The notes: generated by a model from the sequence alone, not told the origin. 64,000 bases of DNA from Beta vulgaris subsp. vulgaris (GCF_026745355.1 NC_079210.1:29847116-29911115); one strand, 5' to 3'. Counted from the first letter of the stretch, positions 34,046-46,357 are shown. Made by a program: numbers and translations.

Positions 34046-36991
34046 TGTTGAACCCTAGTTTTGATAATGACAAAGAAACAAAGGAACAAACTAAGTAGTG
34101 AACTAATGAATTATTTAAGTGTATGGTGTTTAAGGTATCAATGCAAGGAACTGGGAGAATACGAAAGTCAATGAAGAAGTCAAGAGAGATTTCAAAGGCT
34201 AAGTAAAGAAGTTTCTATGTTGATACTGGAGCAAGCATTGGATCAAGAATAATAGAAGCTAGGCGTTTATTTTCTATTCCAATGTAAAGGAACAAAGAAA
34301 GAATGGTAAGGAACTGTGGCAGTATATTTGAGAATGAGCGTTTGTTTCTTTGTAAAGAACAAACTAAGTGGCACTTAGCAAATATGTTAAAGGAACTGAA
34401 TTAATAAAAGGAACTAGACTTAGGCGTGTAATTAGTGTAACGCACTAGTAGAAAAAGGTCAATTTGCGTCGGCCCATTTGCGTCGCACAAACACGGAAAC
34501 GATGCAAATATACTATTTGCGTCGCATGTAACAATGAATCGACGCATAAGACGAACTATGTGCGTCGTATCTAAATATTGTGCGATGCAAATCATCTATG
34601 TGCGTCGCATGAAGGTCATGGTGCGACGCACAAAACAAAGTAATCTGCGTCGGACCCCTTAGCCCATCCGACGCAGATCAGCCCAAAAGCCCAATTTATT
34701 TCTAACCCCATAACCAGCGCCCCTCTTAACATTACTCAAAACCCTAAAGCTTCAAAACCAACCCGCCTCCCTTTCGTCCCTCTCAACCCGCCTCCCTCTC
34801 TTTCTCTCTCCCTTTCGTCCCTCTCAACCCGCCTCCCTCTCTTTCTCTCTCACTTTCTCTCTCACTTTCGTCCCTCTCTTTGTCTCTCACTTTCGTCCGA
34901 CGATCTGCTTCAGTTCGCATCAACCGCCGATCGAAACTTCGACGCCATGACCTTCAGTGAGCGATCTTCAGCGTCGACGACACTAACACCAGCAACAACA
35001 CTTCGAACAACTGACGAATCTTCAGCGGACGAACGAATCTTCAGGTAACTTATTTTTTTTCTTTTTCTTTTTCTTGTTTTTATTCACCTGTTTTAATTTT
35101 TCGTAATTTGTCATTTTTTTCAGAATTCAGATCTTGTTTGAAGACCTCGTTTTTTCATTTCCGTGAATTTTTTCGAAGATTTCCGTGAATTTTCGAAGAA
35201 CTCATTTTTTCATCCTAAAATCTCCAGGTAACTTCTTTTTTTTTCTTGTTATTCGCCTGTTTTAATTTTTCGCAATTTTTTCATTTTTTCAGATGTTGTT
35301 TGAAATCTTCGTTTTTTTAATTTTCGTGAATTCCAGATGTGTTCGAAGTATAACAACGAGAAGGAAGATCAAGATGTGAAGGAAGCTCCAACATTTTTTT
35401 TAACTATATATTGATAGATTTGTTTTTTATGAATTATTGTAATATATATGTTCTAAAATTCGAAGCATTTTCGTTTTTATTTTTCCAGATCTGGTCGAAT
35501 TTTTGTACAGTATTGTTATTAGTTTTATTTGATTTTCAATCCTCTATCTCTTACATCTCCATAGTCCATTACCTTTGTAGTTTGTATTGTTATTAGTTTT
35601 TTGTACAGTATTCATTTCCTTTTCAATTACTGCATTCGTTATTGTTGATTCATGATGGAATTTGTGTAGAATTTCTGGCATTTGTTAGTTTTTTTAATAA
35701 AAAAAAAAATTTTTTTTTTTAAAAAAATTGCAATTTGCGTCGCACGTGGGCCCAAGGTGCGACGCAAATTACTCATCTGCGTCGCACCCCAGGCGATGTG
35801 CGACGCAAATTACAATTTTTTCTTGGTGATTTTGGCTGGCAAGATCCACTTGCGTCGCACCGTATACAGGTGCGACGCAAATAGGTGAACCATTTGCGTC
35901 GTTTCCGCATACGACGCAGATCGTTTTTGAGTCATTTGCGTCGAGGGCTTTGGCGTCGCACCAAAGTCCGACGCAAATAGGCGCCTCACATCCGACGCAA
36001 ATTGCCTTTTCTGTACTAGTGACGGTTAAAATGATAATGGAGTAAGTCATGCCTAGATTATAGGAAATTAGTTATTTCTAATTTCAAATGATAAAATCAG
36101 TTTTAAAAAGAAAATCTGTTTTGGAAAAGATTTTATTTTTCGGAAAATAAGAAAATAAATATCCGGTTGTTAGAAAGATTTTATTTCAAAGATATTATTT
36201 TCTTAAAGATTAAAATTCAGTTTAAAGATAAAAAGAGTTTATAAAAACTGATTTTCGGATAATGCTCAAGGAACTCCTATTACTTAGGAGTAATGGCTGA
36301 TATTTATCCACGTTCATTTATAGTTCATGGGATCATGGACATGATGTAAACGTGTTCCTTAGGGGAAGGAACATCATGGGTAAATGGACTTAAAACGTGT
36401 ACTCAACATTAATCCCACGTTCTTCATGATTAACACTATAAATATAGAAGTCTAGATAAGTTCCAAATTGTGTCTGACTAAGTAATTAAGTGAGTTTAAC
36501 TTATTAAGTGTCAGTGCCTTCATTCTCTCATAATAGCCATTTGTTCTTTGCCTTCTTACTCTAATTCCACTAAGCTTATTTCGATCAATTGTATTTTGGT
36601 TTTTGGGGTAAGGGAACTTTGAGTGAAGTTCTGTAAGAGAAAGGCTTTGAGTGAAGCTTGTATGTGTGAGAAAACTTCGAGTGAAGTTGAGAGGAACTGC
36701 TGTTAAGGGAACAGTGGTCAGGAACTTGAGTTTAGGAACTCAAGGTGTGGCTCGAGTTAGAATTAGGTTGTAACAGAGTTGTTTGGCCTAATTAGTGAAA
36801 GTGTTGAGTTTAAAATCCCTAGTGGTCGAGGTTGTTTCTTCTTGTTGGGCCCAAGAAGTTTTTCCTCGTAAAAATCCCTTGTGTTCCTTTAGCTTGTTTA
36901 TTCGTTTAAGTTTTAATTTCCGCAAAAAGTTACGTTTATTTCTACACCTACAATTCACCCCCCCTCTTGTAGTGTTCCTAGGGAAATAACA
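34046..36991 (+). repeat. 5' LTR of the Sirevirus, interrupted by a CACTA element
   Basis: Starts TGTTGAACCCTAG and ends GGGAAATAACA. Removing the 1579-bp CACTA and one 3-bp TSD leaves about 1364 bp, against 1317 bp in the 3' LTR. Many of the differences are one-base indels. Confidence 0.92.
34443..36021. mobile_element. Non-autonomous CACTA element 1 (1579 bp)
   Basis: Ends CACTAGTAGAAAAAGG and CCTTTTCTGTACTAGTG, flanked by ACG (34440-34442 and 36022-36024). The 3' LTR of the host element has the uninterrupted site (GTGTAACGGTTAAAATG near 45417), which proves the insertion. Subterminal zones carry many TTTGCGTCG / TGCGACGCA words in both directions. The interior has a C/T-rich leader-like stretch (34700-34900) and no transposase. 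Confidence 0.95.
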
Positions 36992-36993
36992 AT

Positions 36994-37005
36994 TGGTATC
37001 AGAGC
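36994..37005 (+). other. Primer-binding site of the Sirevirus
   Basis: TGGTATCAGAGC, complementary to the 3' end of initiator-Met tRNA, two bases after the LTR end. Confidence 0.92.
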
Positions 37006-37055
37006 TAGAACTCACGTAAGATAGGAAACCCTATTGAGAAAAGATCCAAGGAACA

Positions 37056-38760
37056 ATGAATACCACCGAGAAACTTGAAGAAGGTTATTCCACTCAAAGG
37101 CCTCCTATGTTCAATGGGAAGTACTACAACTATTGGAAGAACCGCATGGAGATATTCATCAAGGCTGAAAACTATCAGGTATGGAGAGTCATTGAAGTTG
37201 GTGATTTCGAAGTCACAACTACAAATGACAAAAATGAGGTAACTCTTAAACCCCTCTCTGATTATGACAAATCTGATTTTGAAAAAATGGAAGTAAATGC
37301 CATGGCTATTAAATATTGCATTGTGGACTTGGACCCCATGAACATAATAGGATCATGGGATGCAAATCCGCAAAGCAAATATGGGATTTACTAGAAGTAA
37401 CCCACGAAGGAACTAATGAAGTTAAAAGATCGAAAATTGATTTACTTATGAATCAATATGAACTGTTCTGCATGAAATCCAAAGAAAGCATCCGAGACAT
37501 GTTTACTCGTTTTACTAACATTATAATGAGTTGGCTTCTCTTGGAAAGTTTATTTCATCTGAGGAACAGGTTCGAAAGGTTCTTAGGAGTCTTCCTAAGG
37601 ACAGATGGATGGCTAAAGTCACTGCTCTTCAAGAAACAAAAGACTTCACTAAGTTCAACTTAGAACAGCTGGCAGGGTCACTTATGACTCATGAGCTTCA
37701 CCTTGATACTGAATATGGTGAAAGCTCCAAATCAAAATCAATTGCTCTCAAAGCAGATGATGAAGATGATTCGGACTCTGAAGAAGAAGAAGCAGCCCTC
37801 ATGGTTCGAAAATTTCGAAAGATGTACAGGAACATGAAGAATGGAAACTTCAAAGGTAAAACTAAGAAATTTTCTAACAAAGCTGCTTGTCATAAATGTG
37901 GAAGTACAGATCACTTCATCAAGGAATGTCCTCTTTGGGAAAATGACAAAACCAAAGAAAGGAACAAGGAACGCTTTGCTGAAAGGAACAAAGAATCAAA
38001 AGCACCTTTCTCTAAGGCAAATGTGCGCAAAGCTATGATAGCTGCTTGGGGAGATTCAGAGACGGAAGAAGAAGAGGAACAACCAACTGAAGAAACAGCA
38101 AACCTTTGCCTCATGGCAAACACTGACGAAAAAGAAGATGAAGAAAAAATTGAGGTAAGTCAACATGGACTTGAGTCAGAACTAGATGGTAAAACTAGGA
38201 CTGAAATATATGATCTTCTTTATGATGCAATTCTTGAATGTAGAGATGAACGTGAAAAACGTGAACAAACGGAACAAGCCTTAAAGTTTGCAAGGAACAC
38301 ATAGAATGGCTTAAGAAAATGAGAACGATGTGAAACAGATTTTTTGATTTTTTGATAAAAACTTAAAATCAAAGAATTTATGAAGTTTGAAAAATGAAAA
38401 TTATCTAATTAATTTAGAGATTTCACACTTGAAGGAATTTGTCCCTGTTCTGAGTTCCTTTGATATAAGATCAACCCCTTTGAAAGGATACAGATCTGAG
38501 ATTGAAAAATATAATAAAGAGAAAATATTTTAAAGGAACAGATCTGTAATCTTAAAAAGGAACTGGTTGTCGCAAGGAACAGAGGCAAAATCATGAAAGT
38601 TCCTAAGTGGATTGAGAAACCACAGACCAAAAGGAAGGAAGGTCTTGGTTTTGAAAACTACAAGAAAAGGAACAAGACAAAGAAATATGTTGATCTACCT
38701 AGTGATAAGTTCTGTATGTATTGTGGCAAGGTAGGTCATTACATAAATCAATGTCAATAA
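37056..38760 (+). pseudogene. Sirevirus gag, broken
   Basis: Begins at ATG 37056 (NTTEKLEEGYSTQRPPMF, YYNYWKNRMEIFI), the usual gag-polypeptide N-terminus. The frame shifts near 37365 and 37520 and continues to 38304. The zinc knuckle is CHKCGSTDHFIKEC (about 37889-37930). Acidic and Lys/Arg/Glu-rich stretches follow, with coiled-coil-like content at the end (CRDEREKREQTEQALKFA). A second knuckle, CMYCGKVGHYINQC, appears after a broken stretch (about 38714-38755), just before TAA. Confidence 0.85.
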
Positions 38761-38876
38761 AATCTGAGATGATTGGGAAAAATGTGACAATAAGTAAGAA
38801 AAAATGGGTTGTCAAAACAAATCCTAGTCAAGAACAGGAACCCACGAAAGATGGGGTTCCTTCAACTAACAACTAG

Positions 38877-39173
38877 TTGATTTTTGCAGGTTGGAGTGAG
38901 GGGGAACAACACTGGTATCTCGATAGTGGTTGTTCCAAGCACATGACAGGAGACAAAACGAAGTTTCTCTCACTCACAACCTATGAAGGTGGCAGTGTAA
39001 CATTTGGTGATAATAAGAAAGGTAACATTGTTGCTATGGGTAAGGTCGGTAAGTCACCATTACACTCCATTGAAAATGTATTTTTAGTTGAAGGTCTAAA
39101 ACATAATCTATTAAGCATTTCTCAATTCTGTGACAAAGGAAATACTGTAAAATTTGATAAGAAAAATGCTTAA
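38877..39173 (+). pseudogene. Sirevirus protease segment
   Basis: Contains WYLDSGCSKHMTGDKTKF, the aspartic protease active-site motif of copia elements, and GLKHNLLSISQFCDKG, which normally leads into GAG_pre-integrase. It ends at a stop before the integrase frame. Confidence 0.88.
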
Positions 39174-39201
39174 TCATCAACATTAAAACTAAGAAGGTTA
39201 T

Positions 39202-40860
39202 TTGGAAGGAACAAGGAAAGGGAACACATACATTGTGGATCTAGACCTTGTTCCTCAAATCAATTTAACTTGTCTTAGTGTTATTGAAGATGATTCACTT
39301 CTATGGCACAAGCGTCTAGGACATGCTAGCTTTTCATTACTTGAGAAACTTAGATCAAAAGACCTTGTTTTAGGATTACCATCCATAAAATTTCATATTG
39401 ATCAAGTTTGTGATGCATGTGCACGAGGTAAACAAGTAAGATCCTCTTTCAAATCTAAAACGATTGTAAGTACCACTAAACCATTAGAGTTAATTCATAT
39501 GGACTTATGTGGACCCATGAGAATTCAAAGCAGAAGTGGAAAGAGGTATGTACTTGTGATTGTAGATGACTACTCTAGGTACACTTGGGTTATTTTTCTC
39601 TCTAGTAAAGATGAAACTTATGATGAGTTCCTTGTCTTTGCTAAAAGAGTTCAAAACCTAAGTGGACATAAAATAATGCACATTAGATCAGATCATGGCA
39701 AGGAATTCGAAAATTATAAATTTGATGACCTAAGCAGAGATAATGGCCTAGATCATAATTTTTCTGCCCCTAGAACACCACAACAAAATGGTGTTGTAGA
39801 AAGGAAAAATAGAACTTTGGAGGAAATGTCTAGAACCATGTTAATTGCTAGTGAACTTCCAAGGAACTTTTGGGCTGAAGCTGTTAATACTGCTTGTCAC
39901 ATAATTAATCGTGCCATGATGAGACCTATCATTAATAAAACTCCTTATGAACTTTACTTTGGAAAGAAACCAAACATCACCTATTTTAGAACATTTGGTG
40001 CAAATGTTATGTGCATAATAATGGAAAAGATAATCTTGGAAAATTTGATGCAAGGAGTGATGAAGCAACTTTTTAGGATATCCTCACATAGTAAAGCTTA
40101 TAGAGTATATAACAAGAGAACTATGTGTGTTGAAGAAAGCATTCATGTAATCTTTGATGAATCTGACAAACATAATCCAAGCATACAGGTTGATGACTAT
40201 GAGATAGGGTTAGCACAACCTAGTACAAGGAACACAGATTCACAAGAAGAAGAAGAAGTGAAAGAGGAAAGGAACGAGGAATTTGAAAATAATGATGATG
40301 TTCCTGTTCCTCAAGGAGGAGAAGATGCTCCTGTTCCTCTAAATGAAGGAACTGAGTCCACCGAGGCTAACAGAGGAACAACTGAGCAGAGTTCCTCATC
40401 CACTCAAGGAACTCATGAGGAACAACATGTTCCTATAAGAGAGTTTCAACCAAAACCTTGGAGATTACAAAAGTCACATCCTGTGGAACTCATAATCAGC
40501 GACATATCCAAAGGTACGCAAACTAGATCTCAGTTAAGGAACTTTTGTGCATTTCATGCGTTCCTATCAATGATGGAACCAAGAAATCATGAAGAAGCCT
40601 TAACTGACTCTGATTGGATTATTGCAATGCAAGCTGAATTAAATGAGTTTGAAAGAAACAAGGTATGGCATCTAGTTCCTTCATCTAAACAACAAAAAGT
40701 AATTGGCTTAAAATGGGTGTTTAGAAACAAACTAGATGAATATGGAACCATTGTAAGAAACAAAGCTAGACTTGTAGTAAAAGGTTATAACCAACAAGAA
40801 GGAATTGATTATGAAGAAACCTTTGCTCCTGTAGCTAGATTAGAAGCCATTAGAATTTAA
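39202..40860 (+). pseudogene. Sirevirus integrase and start of RT, 552-codon open frame
   Basis: [20 protein letters not shown] (pre-integrase zinc-binding zone with H and CDACARGK), then the integrase core. The triad is D in HMDLCGPM, D in RSDHGKEF and E in NGVVERKNR. After the core, FGANVMC is followed by diverged sequence. A Glu/Pro-rich linker (40230-40450) follows, then RT start [27 protein letters not shown] and [19 protein letters not shown]. The frame shifts at 40860. Confidence 0.9.
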
Positions 40861-42054
40861 TTGCATTTGCTGCTTACATGGGATTCAAATTATATCAAAT
40901 GGATGTTAAGTGTGCATTTTTAAATGGCTATCTAAACGAAGATGTATATGTTGAACAACCCCCTGGTTTGAAAATAATAATCTCCCAAATCATGTCTACA
41001 AGCTTGATAAAGCTCTTTATGGGTTAAAACAAGCACCTAGATCATGGTATGAGAGATTATCAAGTTCCTTTTAAAAATTTTAAAAGAGGAAAGGTTGATA
41101 AAACCTTGTTCCTAAAATCTAAAGGAACTGATATTTTGCTTGTTCAAATATATGTTGATGACATCATATTCGGAGCTACTAATGAAACATTGTGCAAAGA
41201 ATTCTCAAGTCTCATGAGCAATGAATTTGAAATGAGTATGATGGGTGAGTTAAATTTCTTTCTTGGACTACAAATCAAACAAACTGAAAAAGGTATAATT
41301 GTTCACCAACAAAAATACATAAAGGAACTATTAAAGAAATATGGCCTCGAAAATTCAAAGATAAATCACACTCCTATGGGAACTTCAACTAGATTAGATG
41401 AAGACTCCATAGGAACAAGTGTTGATCAAACAAAATATAGAGGAATGATTGGTTCACTTTTGTATCTAACTGCTAGTCGTCCAGACATAGCTTTCAGTGT
41501 TGGTTTGTGTGCTAGATTTCAAGCAAATCCAAAGGAGTCTCACCTCACTGCTGTGAAGAGAATTCTTAGATATCTTAAAGGAACAGATGATCTTGGACTC
41601 TACTATCCAAGAAGTGATACATTCGAACTAAAAGGATATGCAGATGCAGATTATGCTGGAGATCTTGTAAATAGGAAAAGCACCTCAGGTATGGCACAAT
41701 TCCTTGGTCATAGTTTAGTTTCTTGGAGTACCAAGAAACAAAACACAGTTGCTTTATCCACTGCTGAAGCAGAATATGTAGCTGCTGCTGCATGTTGCTC
41801 TCAATTAGTGACTATGGAATAAACTTTGAATGTGTTCCTATTTATTGTGACAATACAAGTGCTATTAGTATATCTAAAGATCCAGTGCATCACTCTAGAG
41901 TAAAGCATATACATATAGACATCACTTTTTAAGAGAAAATGTTGAAAAAGGTTTGATTAAACTTGAGTTTTGTCAAACTGATTATCAGATTGCTGATATC
42001 TAACTAAGCCTTTGCAAAGAGATAGATATGAAAAATTAAGGCTTGAGTTAGGTT
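40860..42054 (+). pseudogene. Sirevirus RT core and RNase H, broken
   Basis: Continues the [38 protein letters not shown], catalytic YVDD at 41151-41162, MGELNFFLGLQIKQTEKGI. RNase H follows with LKGYADADYAGD, STSGMAQFLG and STAEAEYVAAAACCSQL. Frameshifts lie near 40860, 40975 and 41810. The tail reads PLQRDRYEKLRLELG and stops at 42054. Confidence 0.9.
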
Positions 42055-42618
42055 AATAAAAATTAAGTGATTGTTCCTATGTCAATTCCCCCATGTTTGA
42101 ATCAATTTGAGTGACTTTGTGTGCTAAAAATAATTGTGTTTAATTGCCTAAGACCATTGCAAATTGGAATGTTGCAAAACATAAACATGAAGTCAAAGAA
42201 ATAAACAACTCACAAATGTCACATAATACTCCCCTTACTGTTCCTAAGGTCAAGAAACATGCATATATGAAGGAATTGATATGTAGCATTAGTTGTTCCT
42301 ATAGCACAAGTTCCTTAGCATTTATTTTCTTTCAAAAATTAAAATTCATAAAAATCCAAAAATCCGAAAAATCCTAAAAATAAGGGGAACCAGTTTAATT
42401 AAATCTTGGTTCTTTTTATCTTTTCGTTTTCTTTCTTTATTTTTATTTTTATTTTTTTTGCTTTATTTCTTTCCCGCGTGTCATAATTACTATTACATGC
42501 AAAACTTCCTTCTTCATTCATCTAAGAAACCGTGTTCCTCTAAACCTTCATCTTCACCAAACCGAAACCTCATCACACCCTTTGATACTCCATAAAAACC
42601 TCCAAACCTTCACAAATC

Positions 42619-44469
42619 ATGGCAAAAACTTCAAGAAACTCACCTTTTCCAACACCAAAACAACCGACACTTCAAAAATGGAAATTTCTTCATCTCCAAC
42701 TAAAACCCTTGAAACCGACATAATTCAAGAAAACCCCATGAGGAACAGCAATTAGAATCTCCTAGAAGGAGCATGCTAGAAGAAAATTGATTGGGGAAGA
42801 CGATGAAGAAGAAACCCCGGAACAATCTCAGGGGGAAGAAGAAGAAACTGCACCTGTTCCTTCCAAAGGAACTGTTTCTTCGTCTTCCAAGAAAAGGGTC
42901 GAACGAAGTGAATCTAGGTATGTTTTGGGTTTTTGCGTCGATTTAGAATGGGCAATAAAATTGAATTTCTAGAATTAACCTCCATTCTAAAGGAACAAGG
43001 CATGGAATTCTTGTTTGAATTCGCCTTTAATAATGCTCTTGTTCCTCTAGCTATGGATGAGTTCTGTGCAAACTTTGTTAATACTAATGGAACTTGCACA
43101 ACTGAGTTAGAGGAAGAAAATAAGGTTTAATCAAGCAACTTTAAGCAAAGTATGGGAAGTTCCTTGCAAAGGAACTGATTTGTATTTTAAAAGGAAAGGA
43201 ACTGTTTCCTTTCCAATTTTCCTCAAGACAAAATCTTAGAATATTTTGGAGGAACAGCTGGCCAAAACAAACTTAACCATAACCTACTCTCTCCCCTTCA
43301 CAAAGTACTGTTTAACTTGGTTTGGAGAGCACTCATTCCTCGAACTGAAAAGAGGAATGAAGTGGGTCTCTTGGATATGTGTTACATGTTTTGCTTGGAC
43401 CACCACATACAAATCAATTTCCCTTCCCTCTTCATTCAACATTAACCCACTGTATTGAGAAAACTTGTGTGTATTGGGTACGGTGCCTTGATAACTTCCT
43501 TACTTCAAGTAAGACTTACGGGTTGGACCACCATAGGAGTCAAACAAGGGAACATCTTGAATGAGAAGACCCTAAATGGACTTGGCTTGTCTGTCCAAGA
43601 AGGTGTTCTCATTCAAGGAAGAATGGCTTCCAGTTCCTCAGGAAAAAGAAAATGCCCAAACTGGATTAGAAGAAGATAATGATGTAATCTTGGATAACCC
43701 TGTTCCTAAGCCGGAGGAACCGAAACCTAAGAGGCGCAAACACATTGCCACTAAGCCTAAACCCTCTGTTCCTTGAGAGTGAGAAAGAGCACTCGTCGAA
43801 AAATTGCTCCTGTTCCTGTTCCTTCCAACAGAGGACTCTCCTTTAGTCCTTTCGGATAATGAGGAACAGGTACCCTCTACTCTCAAGGAACCTACTCCCC
43901 ACCATTCCCAAACTCTCTGTTCCTTTCACAAAATACCCTCCATTTCACCTTCGTCCTTCTCTGTTCCTTCCAGTTTTGAGCAGTTGAAGGATGAAATAAA
44001 AGGCCAAATCCTTTTGCTTCCACCTCCACAACTCTTCCACCCACACCACCATTCTTCCTCCCATTTATCACCCTTCACCTTCTGTTTCCATTCCTGGAAC
44101 AGATGAGCCTTCCACTCAAACCCCTCCAGTTCCTTCACAACATCCCCCATCTGCCTCTAGTTCCAAGGGTAAGGAACAGGAAATCCGGATGATACTAACT
44201 GGGTTAATGAAGTCTGCCTTCCTGCACAACATATGATAAAATTTTACAATCATCTTCATTGGACTTTGGATGCCAAAACTGATACTATGATAAGTCTTAT
44301 GGAAAAATTGAGTGATCCGTGGTTGCGCAGCAAAAGAAGATGGATCTATGGCTCGTCCTTGGAGGAGCTGAAGGAACAGGTTGACTCATCATGGGGTGGT
44401 GATGAAAAATTGGAGGATGTGGTTGAAGAAGAAGTTGTAGAGGAACACCATTCCCCTTCCCTTTCTTAG
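42619..44469 (+). pseudogene. Extra 3' ORF after pol (env-position, plant-transposon-protein-like)
   Basis: Starts at ATG 42619 (MAKTSRNSPF) and is broken into several frames. Recognisable parts are the acidic stretch around 42790-42870, KEQGMEFLFEFAFNNALVP, then FNLVWRALIPRTEKRNEVG, INFPSLFIQHLTHCI and YGALITSLLQ. This pattern fits the putative plant transposon protein domain found after pol in large copia and gypsy elements. Pro/Ser/Glu-rich sequence (PKPEEPKPKRRKH) follows. The true function of this domain is not established. Confidence 0.6.
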
Positions 44470-45021
44470 TTTCTTTTATTGTTGTTTTGTTGTTCCTGTT
44501 TCTTTCATCAAGGAACACAACTTTTGTTTCTTCCTTTTTCTTTTCTTTCTTTGTTTTGTTATGGAACAAGTGCTATATAATCAATGACTTTTGCTATATT
44601 GTCTATGTTTCTAAATGTTTTGCATAATTTCTTCCTTGGAATGGCTAGTATTATGTGATTGATGTTTGAGCAAGTTTACTCTTTGATTTTCTAACTTAAC
44701 CACTAATGGTGCTTGCATATTGGTCTTAAGGTGTTAAATCAATTCATCAATTCATGCAGAGTCTATTCTTTTTGAGGATGACAAAGGGGGAAAAGGATTT
44801 AAGGAACAAACTGTACATAAACTTAAAAAATGAAAATTGAAAAAAATTAAAAATTGGATAAGGTAAATGAAAAATCAAAAATAGGTTAAGGTAAATGAAA
44901 AATCAAAACTTCAGTTACTTACTAATTGTGTTTTATTTTTCATTTTCTTCTTTATGTTTTTATTTTCATTCACTTATATTATTTGTTATTTTCCTTAGTT
45001 TGTACCTTTGTTGTCATCATC
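44470..45021 (+). other. 3' untranslated internal region of the Sirevirus
   Basis: T-rich, non-coding sequence between the extra ORF and the polypurine tract, with short repeated AAATGAAAAATCAAAA words near 44860-44910. Confidence 0.6.
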
Positions 45022-45035
45022 AAAAAGGGGGAAAT
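45022..45035 (+). other. Polypurine tract of the Sirevirus
   Basis: AAAAAGGGGGAAAT immediately before the TGTTGAACC start of the 3' LTR. Confidence 0.88.
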
Positions 45036-46352
45036 TGTTGAACCCTAGTTTGATAATGACAAAGAAACAAAGGAACAAACTAATGTGAACTAATGAATTA
45101 TTTAAGTGTATTGGTGTTTAAGGTATCAATGCAAGGAACTGGGAGAATACGAAGTCAATGAAGAAGTAAGAGAGGATTTCAAAGGCTAAGTAAAGAAGTT
45201 TCTATGTTGATACTGGACAAGCATTGGATCAAGAATAATAGAAGCTAGGCGTTTATTTTCTAGTTCCAATGTAAAGGAACAAAGAAAGAATGGTAAGGAA
45301 CTGTGGCAGATATTTGAGAATGAGCGTTTGTTTCTTTGAAGAACAAACTAAGTGGCACTTAGCAAATATGTTAAGGAACTGAATTAATAAAGGAACTAGA
45401 CTTAGGCGGTAATTAGTGTAACGGTTAAAATGATAATGGAGTAAGTCATGCCTAGATTATAGGAAATTATTATTTCTAATTTCAAATGATAAAATCAGTT
45501 TTAAAAAGAAAATCTGTTTTGGAAAAAGATTTTATTTTTCGGAAAAATAAGAAAGTAAATATCCGGTTTTATAAAAATTCAGTTTTAAAGATAAAAAGAG
45601 TTTTTATATAAAACTGATTTCGGATAAGCTCAAGGAACTCCTATTACTTAGAGTAATGGCTGCATTTTATCCACGTTCATTTATGTTCATGGGATCATGG
45701 GACATGATGTAAAACGTGTTCCTTAGGGAAGGAACATCATGGTAAATGGACTAAAACGTGTACTCAACATTAACCCACGTTCTTCATGATTAACACTATA
45801 AATATAGAAGTCTAGATAAGTTCCAAATTGTGTCGACTAAGTAATTAAGTGAGTTTAACTTATTAAGTGTCAGTCCTTCTTCTCTCATAATAGCCATTTG
45901 TTCTTTGCCTTCTTACTCTAATTCCACTAAGCTTATTTCGATCAATTGTATTTTGGTTTTTGGGGTAAGGGGACTTTGAGTGAAGTTCTGTAAGAGAAAG
46001 GCTTTGAGTGAAGCTTGTATGTGTGAGAAAAAACTTCGAGTGAAGTTGAGAGGAACTGCTGTTAAGGGAACAGTGGCTCAGGAACTTGAGTTTAGGAACT
46101 CAAGGTGTGGCTCGAGTTAGAATTAGGTTGTAACAGAGTTGTTTGGCCTAATTAGTGAAAGTGTTGAGTTTAAAATCCCTAGTGGTCGAGGTTGTTTCTT
46201 CTTGTTGGGCCCAAGAAGTTTTTCCTCGTAAAAATCCCTTGTGTTCCTTTAGCTTGTTTATTCGTTTAAGTTTTAATTTCCGCAAAAAAGTTACGTTTAT
46301 TTCTACACCTACAATTCACCCCCCCTCTTGTAGTGTTCCTAGGGAAATAACA
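45036..46352 (+). repeat. 3' LTR of the Sirevirus (1317 bp)
   Basis: TGTTGAACCCTAG to GGGAAATAACA. Uninterrupted, so it preserves the empty site for CACTA element 1. Short frames inside it are shared with the 5' LTR and are not genes. Confidence 0.93.
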
Positions 46353-46357
46353 ACATT

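Larger units (their letters stand above)
34046..46352 (+). mobile_element. Sirevirus-like Ty1-copia retrotransposon, 12.3 kb
   Basis: Full-length by structure: 5' LTR, primer site, gag, pol, an extra 3' ORF, polypurine tract and 3' LTR, flanked by ACATT on both sides (34041-34045 and 46353-46357). LTRs over 1.3 kb, the long gag with a zinc knuckle, and a further coding region after pol point to the Sirevirus (SIRE/Maximus) group. All coding regions carry frameshifts. The 5' LTR holds a CACTA element. Confidence 0.93.

Noticed and set aside
36788..37015. Small ORFs common to both Sirevirus LTRs and the LTR at 6895-8012
   Set aside because: They are conserved only because the LTR sequence is repeated, and they differ in frame between copies.
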